From Clostridiales bacterium (GTDB lineage Bacteria; Bacillota; Clostridia; Christensenellales; Pumilibacteraceae): a DNA stretch of 64,000 bases. Below the pieces are notes generated by a model. The model saw nothing but the letters and a program-made list of their open reading frames with translations, was not told the DNA's origin and ran no database searches. A program made the position numbers and the translations under genes. This document shows, in pieces, positions 45,079 through 54,700 of this stretch (within the stretch, counting starts at the first letter, position 1; each line of letters begins with the position of its first letter). The stretch spans positions 1 to 64,000 of the forward strand of contig SVHU01000008.1 in assembly GCA_015055625.1 (NCBI GenBank). Reading direction: 5' to 3'.

Positions 45079-45112
45079 AAAAAATTGACAAGTCTAAACT
45101 TGTCAATTTTTT
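45079..45112. terminator. Terminator after the third tRNA-end copy
   Basis: Stem aaattgacaagt/acttgtcaattt with an A-run before and a T-run after. It takes the place held by the ggactatc hairpin after copies 1 and 2. In the other direction it could end the ktr operon. Confidence 0.75.
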
Positions 45113-45259
45113 ATCCAAGCCGTAAGCTTGTAGTAAATCACGCTTATGCGAGGTATTCATATTAAATTTACAAAAAATATCTTTTATAGTGCTTTGCAAA
45201 ACACGCTATACTTTTAAGAATTTCTTTGCAAAATTAACAACTTGATAAATTTGCCGGTT

Positions 45260-45910
45260 TTATTTCAATTTTCCTAATTTTGTAGTATTTGCAATAACGA
45301 TTAAGGTAGTTTCCTCATCAAGCACATGCTCAGGATTAACGTTAACGTTAACATTTTCGCCGGTTTTGATGGCAACGATATTAAAACCGTATTTTTTACG
45401 GAGATTCAATTCAATTAAGTTTTTTCCACACCACTCTTTCTTTACGTCAATTTCCACTATCGACACGTCGTGCGACAGAGAAAGCATGTCGATAAAACCC
45501 GAGCTGAGCAAATTCTTGGCAAGACGAATCCCCGACTCGTTCTCGGGAAAAACAACTTGATCTGCTCCTACACGAAGCAATATCTTTTGTTGCATCTCGT
45601 TGGAGCATTTTGCAATAACAGTCTTAACGCCAGCCTCCTTGCAAAGTGTAATCGCCATCACGCTTGATTCAAGATTACTTGCCATACAAACAATAACGGT
45701 GTCAATATTGCCTATTCCTAGACGGGATATGACCTCTGCTTCAGTTACGTCAGCACACTTACAGACTGGCAGATATACTGCTGCCTCGTTTACGATTTTT
45801 TCATCAACATCGACTGCGATAACTTCCATTCCGTTTTCTACGAGTTCTCTTGCCACGGCTAAACCGTATCTTCCAAGTCCAAAGACTGCATATGTTTTCT
45901 TTGCTTTCAT
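45260..45910 (-). CDS. TrkA/KtrA-type K+ channel gating subunit
   Basis: This 216-residue cytoplasmic RCK protein gates the KtrB-type transporter next door. The Rossmann motif is VFGLGRYGLAVA (GxGxxG), with acidic residues binding the nucleotide ribose (VIAVDVDEK). RCK_N (about 1-130) is followed by RCK_C (about 135-216), which in this family can bind c-di-AMP. AAGGAG precedes the ATG. It follows the TrkH gene by 10 bases in one operon. Length matches KtrA/KtrC. Confidence 0.92.
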   Translation of the reverse strand: MKAKKTYAVFGLGRYGLAVARELVENGMEVIAVDVDEKIVNEAAVYLPVCKCADVTEAEVISRLGIGNIDTVIVCMASNLESSVMAITLCKEAGVKTVIAKCSNEMQQKILLRVGADQVVFPENESGIRLAKNLLSSGFIDMLSLSHDVSIVEIDVKKEWCGKNLIELNLRKKYGFNIVAIKTGENVNVNVNPEHVLDEETTLIVIANTTKLGKLK

Positions 45911-45920
45911 TGTTTTCTCC

Positions 45921-47282
45921 TTATCCTATACTAATATCTTCCGTTGGCTCGGAAATAACATTCTGATTTTTGTTTTTACTGCCAAATGCCACCGCAAGTG
46001 AAATTGGTCCGACTCTACCCAAATACATTGTTACTATAATAATGAACTTACCTAATGCGTTAAGCGTTGCGGTAAGATTTCTAGAAAGACCGACGGTAGC
46101 AGTTGCGCTGACCGTTTCGTAGATCGCATCAAGAACAGGCACATTGCTCGTTGACATTAAGAGTAAAGTTGATATAGAGCATATTATCATAAATGTTACA
46201 GCTACAGCTACGGCCTTTTTTTCAGAACTGTCGGAAATACGCCGACCGAACAGAGTTGCACTATTCTTATTACGGATAGTAGCGAACGCTGAACATATTA
46301 GAACAGCAACAGTTACAGTTTTCATGCCCCCTGCCGTTCCCACGGGTGAACCACCTATCAGCATTAAGATAATCGATACTGTGGCAGAGGCATTCGTCAA
46401 ATTTTCTTGTGGAATTGTTGCAAAGCCTGCTGTTCTCGTGGTAATAGACTGAAAGAATGATACTTGGATTTTATCGAACAAGGACATATTGCCAATGGTT
46501 AATGGATTAGCGTATTCAAAAATAAATATGAGAATTGCGCCGACAAAAATAAGTCCTGCTGTTACGGTAATAGCGATTTTTGAGTGTAAAGTCAAATGTC
46601 TAAATATCTTGCGTTTTTTTTGTGTACGGCTCTTAAATACACGAAGTACGTCCCACCATACGACGTAACCAAGACCACCGAGAATGATAAGCGATGACGT
46701 GACGATATTAATTAAAGGATTGGTGACATAATTACAAAGGCTGTTTTCTGCAATAATGTCAATACCTGCATTACAAAAAGCAGAAACAGAATTGAACACC
46801 GATATCCAAATACCTTTTGCGCCAAATTCGGGAATGAAAACAATCATATATAGGATAGCCCCTATCCCTTCGATGATCAGCGTAGCTAACAGCACGTTCT
46901 TAACAAACTTGGCAAGTCCTGACATTGTATTGAGATTGAAGGCGTCCTGAATGAGCAAATGGTCGCTTATGCCCATTTTTCTATTGAGAAGAAGCATCAG
47001 CCCCGACATAATGGTGATAATACCAAGACCGCCGATTTGTATCAAAAGCAATATAACGATCTGCCCGAACACGCTCCACGTTGACACCGTTGGGAGTGTA
47101 ACAAGTCCTGTCACGCAGGTGGAGGTAGTTGCCGTAAAGAGCGCATCAAGATACGGCACAGCTTTGCCACTTGCAGAACTAATCGGTAATGCCAAAAGTC
47201 CGCTTCCTATGAGAATGGTCACTAGAAAACTGAGTAATATGATCTGCGTGGTTGAAAGCGTGAATTTCTTTTTCCTAATCAC
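45921..47282 (-). CDS. TrkH/KtrB-type potassium uptake membrane subunit
   Basis: This 453-residue ion-translocating subunit has four M1-P-M2 units with recognisable filter segments: TSTCVTGLV, VSAFCNAGIDI, TTRTAGFATI and VSATATVGLS, each with the filter glycine. It forms a dimeric K+ (possibly Na+-dependent) uptake system with the KtrA protein encoded downstream. The start is GTG with GGGAGGG upstream. The leader holds a hairpin with a T-run (47309-47337), so premature termination may tune expression. Confidence 0.93.
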   Translation of the reverse strand: MIRKKKFTLSTTQIILLSFLVTILIGSGLLALPISSASGKAVPYLDALFTATTSTCVTGLVTLPTVSTWSVFGQIVILLLIQIGGLGIITIMSGLMLLLNRKMGISDHLLIQDAFNLNTMSGLAKFVKNVLLATLIIEGIGAILYMIVFIPEFGAKGIWISVFNSVSAFCNAGIDIIAENSLCNYVTNPLINIVTSSLIILGGLGYVVWWDVLRVFKSRTQKKRKIFRHLTLHSKIAITVTAGLIFVGAILIFIFEYANPLTIGNMSLFDKIQVSFFQSITTRTAGFATIPQENLTNASATVSIILMLIGGSPVGTAGGMKTVTVAVLICSAFATIRNKNSATLFGRRISDSSEKKAVAVAVTFMIICSISTLLLMSTSNVPVLDAIYETVSATATVGLSRNLTATLNALGKFIIIVTMYLGRVGPISLAVAFGSKNKNQNVISEPTEDISIG

Positions 47283-47308
47283 AAGAGCCCTCCCTTAAAA
47301 GAATAAAA

Positions 47309-47337
47309 GAACCAACGTTCTCTACTGACAGCTGGTT
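47309..47337 (-). promoter_or_regulatory. Hairpin with T-run in the ktr operon leader (possible attenuator)
   Basis: On the minus strand, GGAACCAgc...GTTGGTTC forms a stem followed by TTTTATTCTTTT, between the promoter and the GTG start. This looks like a weak intrinsic terminator inside a 5' leader of about 75 bases. I see no match to the large ydaO c-di-AMP riboswitch. Confidence 0.45.
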
Positions 47338-47361
47338 CCATTTTAATTATTTGTTTTTACA

Positions 47362-47390
47362 ATTGTAACATATTTTACTGTTTATGTCAA
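47362..47390 (-). promoter_or_regulatory. Sigma-A promoter of the ktr operon
   Basis: Minus strand: TTGACA (47385-47390), 17-bp spacer, TGT plus TACAAT (47362-47367). Confidence 0.85.
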
Positions 47391-47417
47391 ATGTTTTTTT
47401 TTGTTTTCTAATGTTTA

Positions 47418-49037
47418 CTAATTTAGCCAGCTAATAATATTTCTTGCGCCGTCGTACGCGCTTTCCCAGTTATACTCTTTTTCGTCCTTGCCGTTTTCTG
47501 ATACAAAAATTTCGGGGTTGGAATTTTTGTCATAATTCTTTATCGAGTATCTATTCTTGTTTTTGTCTGCGATTTGGTAGATAGTGTTTATTCGTTGCTC
47601 TTCTTTGTCTGTTAAAATGTTGGGAGTGATAGAAGCAAGCGTAGTAACACCGGTTATAGCGCACATTTCCAAAAAGTCGAGATTAAGCGAAGTATCAACG
47701 CGCTCGGTAAAGCAAGCGCAATCGGGATCGACTAAATAAAAAGTATCATTTAGAGGAAGACGCATCATGCTGTTAATACCGTTGCTTCTCGTCCACTCAA
47801 AACTTCTTCCACTAGTGTCGCCACTTGCTCTATAACATGAATGAATACCTGCGGTAAGATGGCTTATGGTATTGCAACCAATAACGTCGGCATCTCCTGC
47901 GCCTCTTTGTATCGCCTTATAAAGATTTTTAATAGCGGTCGCCATAGTAATCGTCTTGTCATAGCAAACCCTATTAGTGTTTGTCAGCTTGTCGTTTATA
48001 AAGTTTGGTGTTATAGAACCCCAACCGAGCGTATCAAAAGTGGAAAAATCGTGCTTAATAAGGTCAAATCCCCAACTTCTAAAATTTCTTACGTCGCTTT
48101 CTATCTGCTCTAATGTATACGGATGTGTAAGATCCAAAGTAACGCCACCTGCTGTAACTTCGTGCTTGGCATCTTCCGGAATATCGCCTATTCTAAGCAA
48201 TGGTCTGAACCAAAGTCCCGCTTTTGCGCCTTTTGCGTGAATATCTTCAGCTGTTGCTTGCATACTGCCAAATTTCGCGTTAGGAAGCCATGGTCCACCC
48301 AGATACGCGCCCTTACCAAAAGTTCTGTTAAGCTCCCATCCGTCGTCAATAATCATATACGGACGGTTCTTTACCCCATCGCACAGCCTTACTATTTGCT
48401 CGGTTTCCTGCTTTACGCTCTCGCGTGAAATCTTACCGTACGCCCAATACCAATTGTTTACGCCAAAGATAGGAGAAGACGGAAGAACAGGATTGTCACA
48501 CATAATCTTAGCAAAGCGCTTAGCTACAAAGAAAGCATCTTCACCCTCTAATGATTCGTGCTGAACTACTTCGCATGCAACGATTGGTTCTAGTAAATCA
48601 GTTCCGTTGTTTCCGCTAAGTAGGTTAATAAAAAGCGTAACGCCGTGTGGATCTATCTGCCACGAAACAAACGCGTCAGGTCCAGTCTTTACGCCGTAGC
48701 ACGCAATAAAGTCTTTGGATTTAGCGTAGCAAAACCAGGGCAAAACTCTGCCTGCACATACTGAGCGCCATTCTATGGGGTAGTCAACACCACATCTTTC
48801 CCACTGGTCGCCCATTACTGCTTCCACGTGTCGCATATCTCCGTTAAAACGAAGTTTGAGGAATTTTACAGGGCTTCCGCTTGGGTAAACGATAACCTTT
48901 GCGCTGTTTTTTCCAACAACGTAGTCGTATTTTACGTCATTTGTAGCGCTTGCCTTTTCTTCAAACCTAAAAGGAGATTGCTCGGTAGCACTATATACAG
49001 CATCTGGTTTGCGTAGAACGGATACGAATTTTGTCAT
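47418..49037 (-). CDS. Clan GH-D glycosidase (alpha-galactosidase-like)
   Basis: This 539-residue protein has a short N-terminal beta domain (1-185) and a TIM barrel. Barrel motifs are YMIIDDGWELN, KAGLWFRPLLR, FDLIKHDFSTFD (nucleophile Asp330) and YRASGDTSGRSFEWTRSN (acid/base region), the GH27/GH36 pattern. It is much shorter than the GH36 protein at 833 and differs strongly from it. There is no signal peptide. The start is ATG 49037, or the adjacent GTG at 49040, with GGAGAA upstream. It follows the FAD oxidoreductase gene on the same strand, but a terminator-like hairpin lies between them. The aglycone is unknown. Confidence 0.82.
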   Translation of the reverse strand: MTKFVSVLRKPDAVYSATEQSPFRFEEKASATNDVKYDYVVGKNSAKVIVYPSGSPVKFLKLRFNGDMRHVEAVMGDQWERCGVDYPIEWRSVCAGRVLPWFCYAKSKDFIACYGVKTGPDAFVSWQIDPHGVTLFINLLSGNNGTDLLEPIVACEVVQHESLEGEDAFFVAKRFAKIMCDNPVLPSSPIFGVNNWYWAYGKISRESVKQETEQIVRLCDGVKNRPYMIIDDGWELNRTFGKGAYLGGPWLPNAKFGSMQATAEDIHAKGAKAGLWFRPLLRIGDIPEDAKHEVTAGGVTLDLTHPYTLEQIESDVRNFRSWGFDLIKHDFSTFDTLGWGSITPNFINDKLTNTNRVCYDKTITMATAIKNLYKAIQRGAGDADVIGCNTISHLTAGIHSCYRASGDTSGRSFEWTRSNGINSMMRLPLNDTFYLVDPDCACFTERVDTSLNLDFLEMCAITGVTTLASITPNILTDKEEQRINTIYQIADKNKNRYSIKNYDKNSNPEIFVSENGKDEKEYNWESAYDGARNIISWLN

Positions 49038-49138
49038 CACTAAAATTTCTCCCCAAAATGTAGTCGATTTACAAATATTTTAGCATACATTTAGCTAAAA
49101 AACAAGAGGTTATTGATTTTTCCCAAATAATATTTATA

Positions 49139-49171
49139 AAAACCTAACGAATTATTTTCTCGCTAGGTTTT
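49139..49171 (-). terminator. Terminator after the FAD oxidoreductase
   Basis: Arms aaaacctaacga/tcgctaggtttt (one mismatch); the T-run lies on the minus strand. Confidence 0.7.
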
Positions 49172-49178
49172 CTATATC

Positions 49179-50432
49179 TTAGAATATTAACTTTCTTATG
49201 TCTTTAGCGCTTATCTTTCTTACGGGAATATTATTTTTTACGGACAAATACGCGCTAACTCCAGCCGCTTCGCCTATGCCCACGCAAATTGGCATAACTC
49301 TGAAGTTAGAATGAGCTATATGTGTTCCCGAAATGTTTCTACCGCAAAGTAGTAAGTTCTCGGTCTTTATTGGAAGTAGGCATCTATACGGAATAGTGTA
49401 GCCGTTTTGTTGCTTAAAGTTGTGCTGAACGCCTGTCTTATCCAAACCTGCGCCTGTAATATTATGTACGTCAAAATTGAAATGTGCGTCATAAACAACG
49501 TAGTCATCAAACACTCTCGCTTGTAAAATATCCTCTTGCGTAAGAGTATATTCGCCCACAAAATGTCTGGTTTCTCTTACGCCAATTAAAGAAGCCGAGC
49601 TTATAATAAAGCAGTTTTCATATCCTGGAACGTACTCACGTAAAAACTCAACAATGCTTTCCATTTGTTTTCTGCACGTTATCGTCGCTTTTGTCAAGTC
49701 CTCAGCTTTTGTTCCGTCAACGTCCGTGCAGTTCGTCATATTACACGTAACAACTCCGGGAAGTGTGGTTTTGTACAATAGCACGTGTCCTGCTGGGTGT
49801 GGTAAAATTTGTCTGGCTAGCGACTGAAGCTCGCCTTTTTCGGTGTCTACCGTGGTTTCGAAAGAGCCGGGGAAAACCGCTTTTGAATAGTCAACTCCGC
49901 CAACCTTAAACATAAGCGTAGCAGGTTGCATTTTACCGTCTTCCTCTCGTCCAACAAAGTGTTCAGCTCCTGCCTTAAACGCAATATCGCCGTCGCCCGT
50001 AGCGTCGATTATAACCTTTGCAAAAATATCAAAAAATCCCGATTTGTTGACAACGGTTACGCCTTTTACGGTATTTTCATCCATAATAGCGTCACACGCA
50101 AACGTATAAAGCATAATCTTTACGCCTGCTTCTTCAAGCATCTCTAAGTATAAAGTTTTCAGTTTTTCTGGGTTGATGTATTTGGTTATTTTGCCTTTAT
50201 ATTCGCCCTCGTTTCTATCCGCGCTTTCCTTTAGAATTTTGTGGTATAACGGACTTCCGCATCTTCCCGTCCAATGGCTCATAAGTCCCGACGTGGATAT
50301 TCCGCCCACGTCGCCACTCTGTTCAACAAGTATAACTTTTGCGCCCAGTTTTCCTGCTGTATACGCTGCCGAAAAACCCGCAGGTCCGCTTCCTACAACC
50401 AAAACTTCGGTATTTATTGTCGATTTTGTCAT
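49179..50432 (-). CDS. FAD-dependent oxidoreductase (PF12831 type)
   Basis: This 417-residue flavoenzyme has the N-terminal FAD-binding motif LVVGSGPAGFSAAY (GxGxxG) and an acidic ribose-binding end at ILVEQ. VGGISTSGLMSHW follows, and the second signature is KVIIDATGDGDIAFKAGA. The C-terminal CGRNISGTHIAHSNFRVM block is typical of the family. Such enzymes occur beside glycan genes and oxidise sugars or other small substrates; none has been shown for this type to my knowledge. GGGAGG precedes the ATG. It is divergent from the PocR/AraC regulator at 50685, its probable controller. Confidence 0.85.
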   Translation of the reverse strand: MTKSTINTEVLVVGSGPAGFSAAYTAGKLGAKVILVEQSGDVGGISTSGLMSHWTGRCGSPLYHKILKESADRNEGEYKGKITKYINPEKLKTLYLEMLEEAGVKIMLYTFACDAIMDENTVKGVTVVNKSGFFDIFAKVIIDATGDGDIAFKAGAEHFVGREEDGKMQPATLMFKVGGVDYSKAVFPGSFETTVDTEKGELQSLARQILPHPAGHVLLYKTTLPGVVTCNMTNCTDVDGTKAEDLTKATITCRKQMESIVEFLREYVPGYENCFIISSASLIGVRETRHFVGEYTLTQEDILQARVFDDYVVYDAHFNFDVHNITGAGLDKTGVQHNFKQQNGYTIPYRCLLPIKTENLLLCGRNISGTHIAHSNFRVMPICVGIGEAAGVSAYLSVKNNIPVRKISAKDIRKLIF

Positions 50433-50503
50433 AATACCCTCCCTTTTATTGATATTGTAGCAAATATTTATTTGTTAAAATATATATTTTTTTGCACAAA
50501 ATA

Positions 50504-50532
50504 TTGACTATTTGCAAATTTTGCCGTATAAT
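50504..50532 (+). promoter_or_regulatory. Sigma-A promoter of the PocR/AraC gene
   Basis: TTGACT (50504-50509), 17-bp spacer, TATAAT (50527-50532). The leader of about 145 bases is long and contains the attgc/gcaat repeat at 50624-50652. Confidence 0.7.
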
Positions 50533-50623
50533 AAACGTATGGTAATTCATGACGTAGCATTTCATTTAGAAGCTGTTCTATCAAAAAGTAAGTGTTAACG
50601 TCGTTATTTTCGTTCACGTTAAA

Positions 50624-50652
50624 GTCATTGCGAGCTTTAGTCGTGGCAATCT
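50624..50652. repeat. Short interspersed repeat (TCATTGCGAG type), copy 1
   Basis: gtcattgcgagctttag followed by tcgtggcaatct, with attgc/gcaat arms. A related copy lies at 56253-56277. The type is common between genes in Clostridia assemblies (general knowledge). Confidence 0.6.
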
Positions 50653-50684
50653 AAATATTCTTAATCAAAAACAAGGAGCAAACC

Positions 50685-51407
50685 ATGCTAACAACTTTAA
50701 TAAGCGATATTAAAAACTATATTGAATATCTAAAAGCACAAGGGTATTACGTATCCATTCACACCTCGTTTACCGAATATATGCTTCCGCTTTTGGAGTA
50801 TAACGCGCATAAAAATCCTATATGTCTGGAAGAAAAGAGCGATAGTAACAGGTGGGAAAAATGCATAAAGTATCACAATAAAGAGATTGTATCTAACAAT
50901 AGATGCGAGGTTTGCACCTGCCATGTGAACGTTGTAGAAAAAATATTTCCGCTCAGCTTTGGCGGTAGCGTATGTGTAAGTTCTAAAAGCGATTTGCCTA
51001 TCGATGCTTTGATTGTTCCACTTTGTGAAATGTTAGAATACCTCAATACGTTAGTGGCAAAAGACGACGAAGAGGTTACTACAAATGAGATTGTAAACAG
51101 AGCGCAAAAGTTTATTCAGCGCAATTTTTATGAGCAAATTACAGTATTAGAAATTGCTTCTGCGTGTGCGTGTTCGGTATCGTCGTTGTGTCATTTATTC
51201 AAAAAACATAAAGGGGAAAGCGTAGGTAAATATATTGATAGATTGCGCATAAATCACGCAAAGGACTTGCTTGCTTCTCGTAACCTTTCCATAACAGCAA
51301 TCGCGCAAAAATGCGGTTTTTCCGACTATAACTATTTTTCATTACGCTTTAAGAAGTATACGGGCACAACCCCGTCTGGGTATAGAAAGTCTATATTGTC
51401 AATTTAG
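50685..51407 (+). CDS. AraC-type regulator with PocR-like sensor domain
   Basis: In this 240-residue protein the N-terminal half (about 1-130) carries a Cys-rich patch (CIKYHNKEI, then CEVCTCHVNVVEKIFPL), as in PocR sensory domains, and the C-terminal half is the AraC double HTH: EQITVLEIASACACSVSSLC, then the second unit ending in CGFSDYNYFSLRFKKYTGTT. PocR domains bind small hydrocarbon derivatives or polyols. It is divergent from the FAD oxidoreductase and upstream of the large Ig/SGNH lipoprotein. AAGGAG precedes the ATG. Confidence 0.85.
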   Translation: MLTTLISDIKNYIEYLKAQGYYVSIHTSFTEYMLPLLEYNAHKNPICLEEKSDSNRWEKCIKYHNKEIVSNNRCEVCTCHVNVVEKIFPLSFGGSVCVSSKSDLPIDALIVPLCEMLEYLNTLVAKDDEEVTTNEIVNRAQKFIQRNFYEQITVLEIASACACSVSSLCHLFKKHKGESVGKYIDRLRINHAKDLLASRNLSITAIAQKCGFSDYNYFSLRFKKYTGTTPSGYRKSILSI

Positions 51408-51553
51408 TACAAATTTTATCCAATTAAGTGCTATAAATTTATCTAAAAGTATAATAGAATAAATGTATAGTACTTTGCACCTAGTGTCAATATGTGTAAT
51501 AAATTGTGATTGTAGGCAATTATGCATAGAAATATATTAAAATTAAATGCTTT

Positions 51554-51639
51554 CTTTTGTTAATTAAAATCACAAGATTTCGAAAAAACATAGCAAAAAT
51601 ATAATATAAACTTGTGCGTAAAAAATGTTACAATATATA
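51554..51639 (+). promoter_or_regulatory. Duplicated control region, copy 2
   Basis: 84 of 86 bases are identical to 24774-24859. It carries CAAGATTTCG (51573-51582) and the same TATAAT and TACAAT elements, about 65 bases before the start of the lipoprotein gene. The similarity ends abruptly on the right at base 51639. The remaining gene-free sequence 51408-51553 is AT-rich with no ORF; it includes a 16-base stretch resembling 26093-26109 (acctrgtgtcaatatg). Confidence 0.75.
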
Positions 51640-51703
51640 CATATAAGTCTAAATATAGGAATTTTAACAATTTAATATAAAGTAAAACAGTAAGGAGAAA
51701 ATG

Positions 51704-54700
51704 ATGAAGAAAAGTAAAGTTAAAAGTTTAGGTTGTGCTTTAATTTTTTTGATTATCGTAGTTGCGCTTGTTGTTGTTTCAGCTTGTTCTACCGAAACAA
51801 CGCTTAGTGAAATTAGTGTAAGCGGTGCAAAAATCGAATTTGAGTATAACGAAGATTTTTCTTTAGGCGACGCAGTAGTTACTGCAACGTATAGCGACGG
51901 CAGTAAAAAGAACTTAGACAAAGACGATTATACGGTAGATAGTTCTGCTTTTAATAAAACGCAATCAGGAACGTATTCGATAAAAATTGAGTATAACGGC
52001 AAGCAAACTTCGTACGACGTTATTGTAAAAGAACTAGAGATTGAAAGAATTACGTTAAATGAAGTTAAAACCGAGTTTAGTTGGGGTGAAGATTTTAGTG
52101 TAGGGAATTTGGTTGTAACAAAATTCTACGCCGATGGTACAAGCTCTAGTTGCGATTCGTCTGAGTATACGATAAATTCTCTTTCTTATAATAAAAATAA
52201 AGCAGGAACGTATTCTATTATTGTAGGAGTGAAAGGCTCTTTAGTAACCACTTCTTACGACGTTGTTGTAAAACAGCCTTTGATTGATGGAATAGAATTA
52301 TCCAACGCAAAGACTAGCTTTAGTTGGGGCGAAGATTTTAGCGTGGGCGATTTAGTGGTAAAAGCCGTATATCAAGATGGAAGTAAAGCTGTTGTCGAAA
52401 ACGGTTACGTTGTTGATAGCTCGCTTTTTAACAAAAATAAGTCTGCACAGTATCAAATAAGCGTTTCTTACGAAGGATTTACTCAATCGTATAGCGTAGT
52501 CGTTCTTTCTCCTAAAGTAAACGGTATAAGAGTGGTAAATTTGCAGGAAAGTTATAGATGGGGTACGAATTTTATTAATTCTAAAATTGAAGTTTACAAG
52601 ACTTATCAGGACGGAAGCGAACGCAAAGCAAGTGTTAGCGAATATACGATAGATAGTAGCGCGTATAATGCAAATCAAGAAGGCGCTTACGAAATTATAG
52701 TAAAGCTAAACGGTACAGAATATCAAGACTCGGTTAGCGTTTCCGTTAACGCTCCCCACGTGTCTAAAATTAAGGTTTCTAATCACAAAACCAAATATGA
52801 TTGGGGCGAAGAGTTTGAGTTTGTAGGCGAAGTAAAAGCAATTTATATCGATAAAAGCGAAGTTGTGCTAAACGATAACGAGTATACGGTATTGTGCGAA
52901 GATTACAATAAGGAACAGTCTGGAAAATATAGTGTAGTCGTATCGTACAATGAAAATTCTACAATAAAGATAACCTATACCATAACTGTAAAAGAGCCTA
53001 AAATAAAAAGTTTGAATATAACGTCATACAAAAAGGAATATACTTTGTACGAAACGTTTAGTCCTGATGATATAAGTGGCACGGTTGTAAGAGAAGATGG
53101 AAGCGAAGATTCTTTAACGTCGTCTATGATAACCATAGACCAAGGCAATTATGATGATTTTGTTTTGGGTGATTATATTATGAACGTTCAGTTAAAGGAT
53201 GATCCTACTGTTGGTACAGAGATTGCAATATCGGTAAAGAGAGCAAAGAAATTAAGAATACTTATGATTGGTAATTCCTTCTCTGACGATACGTCCGAAT
53301 ACGCGCCTCAAATCCTTAAGAATTTAGGATATGAGTTCGAAGTTGGAAATATGTTTATAGGTGGATGCTCTATTTCGGCGCATTATAGCAATCTTCTTGC
53401 AAATAACGCAAAGTATGATTTTAGATATTATAATGGCGATAAATGGGATTATAACTATGGTGGTGTAAAGCAAACTTTAGAGTATGCAATCAAGTTTAAG
53501 GATTGGGATATTATTACCTTCCAGCAAGCAAGCTCAGATAGTGGAATACCTACAAGTTACGGCGATTTAATTTGGCTTGTAGATTCTGTTCAAAGAAGAG
53601 CTACTAATCCAAACGTAAAGTTCTTCTTTAATATGACTTGGGCATATCAGCAAAATAGTACACATTCGGCTTTCCCAAAATATAACAGTAATCAGATAAC
53701 AATGTATAATGCAATTTTATCTGCCATAGATAAGAGCGTTGATATGCGTGTAATTCCAAACGGAACTGCAATCCAAAACGCAAGAACTACGTTTGTTGGC
53801 GATAATCTTACACGAGATGGATACCACTTGTCTTATGACTTTGGAAGATACGTGGCAGGACTAACCTTAATAGGTAGACTTACGTGTGAAGATTTGAGTA
53901 AGGTTACGTTTGTTCCTAGCAACCTTTCCGAAGAATACCGAATTGTGGCTGTCGAAAGCGCGACTAATGCTCTTGAAAATCCTAAGCAAATAACAAATTC
54001 AAAGTATACCAACATAGAAGGAATGAAGACTCAAGGTCTTAGAGCGCTAAGTTACGAAGAGTACGGTTGGACGACAACTGGTGGATACTGGAACTCTACA
54101 ACAAACGACTATAATAAGTGTATTACGGTAGAAAATAGCAGTTCGGATTCCAATACTCACAAGTTCGTTGCAACCAAGCGTTTTACAAAGCAAGAACTTC
54201 CCGTAGGCTCTGTAATAAAAATTGAAAGTGGCTGGCAATACCGTCCCGAAGCGTGGATAACCGATGCAAAGCAGGCTTCAAGACCTAACAACGTTACGAC
54301 AACGTACGTGGACGTTACGGAAGAGTGGTGGGGTAATTATACTTTAAGGGCGTTTAACGTAACTAATGGAACGGTTCTTGATAGTAATTCGGCTAGTCCA
54401 CAGTTTGAAACGGCAAAGACAAAGCTTACCATTTACGTGCCTAAGAGTGCGTTGGAAACTGCGCTTGAAAACGCTAGAGAACTTAGTTACGAAGAGTATG
54501 GTTGGACGACAACTGGTGGATTTTGGCGTTCTGACGTAGATGCGTACAACGTTTGTACTACGTGCGAAAAAAATCCTTCCGATCCTAACGCTCCAAAGTT
54601 CGTTGCAACCAAGCGTTTTACAAAGCAAGAACTTCCCGTAGGCTCTGTAATAAAAATCGAAAGTGGCTGGCAATACCGTCCCGAAGCGTGGGTAACTGAT

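Noticed and set aside
47283..47417. ydaO-type c-di-AMP riboswitch before the ktr operon
   Set aside because: The leader is only about 75 bases, far shorter than the ydaO fold, and lacks its conserved blocks.
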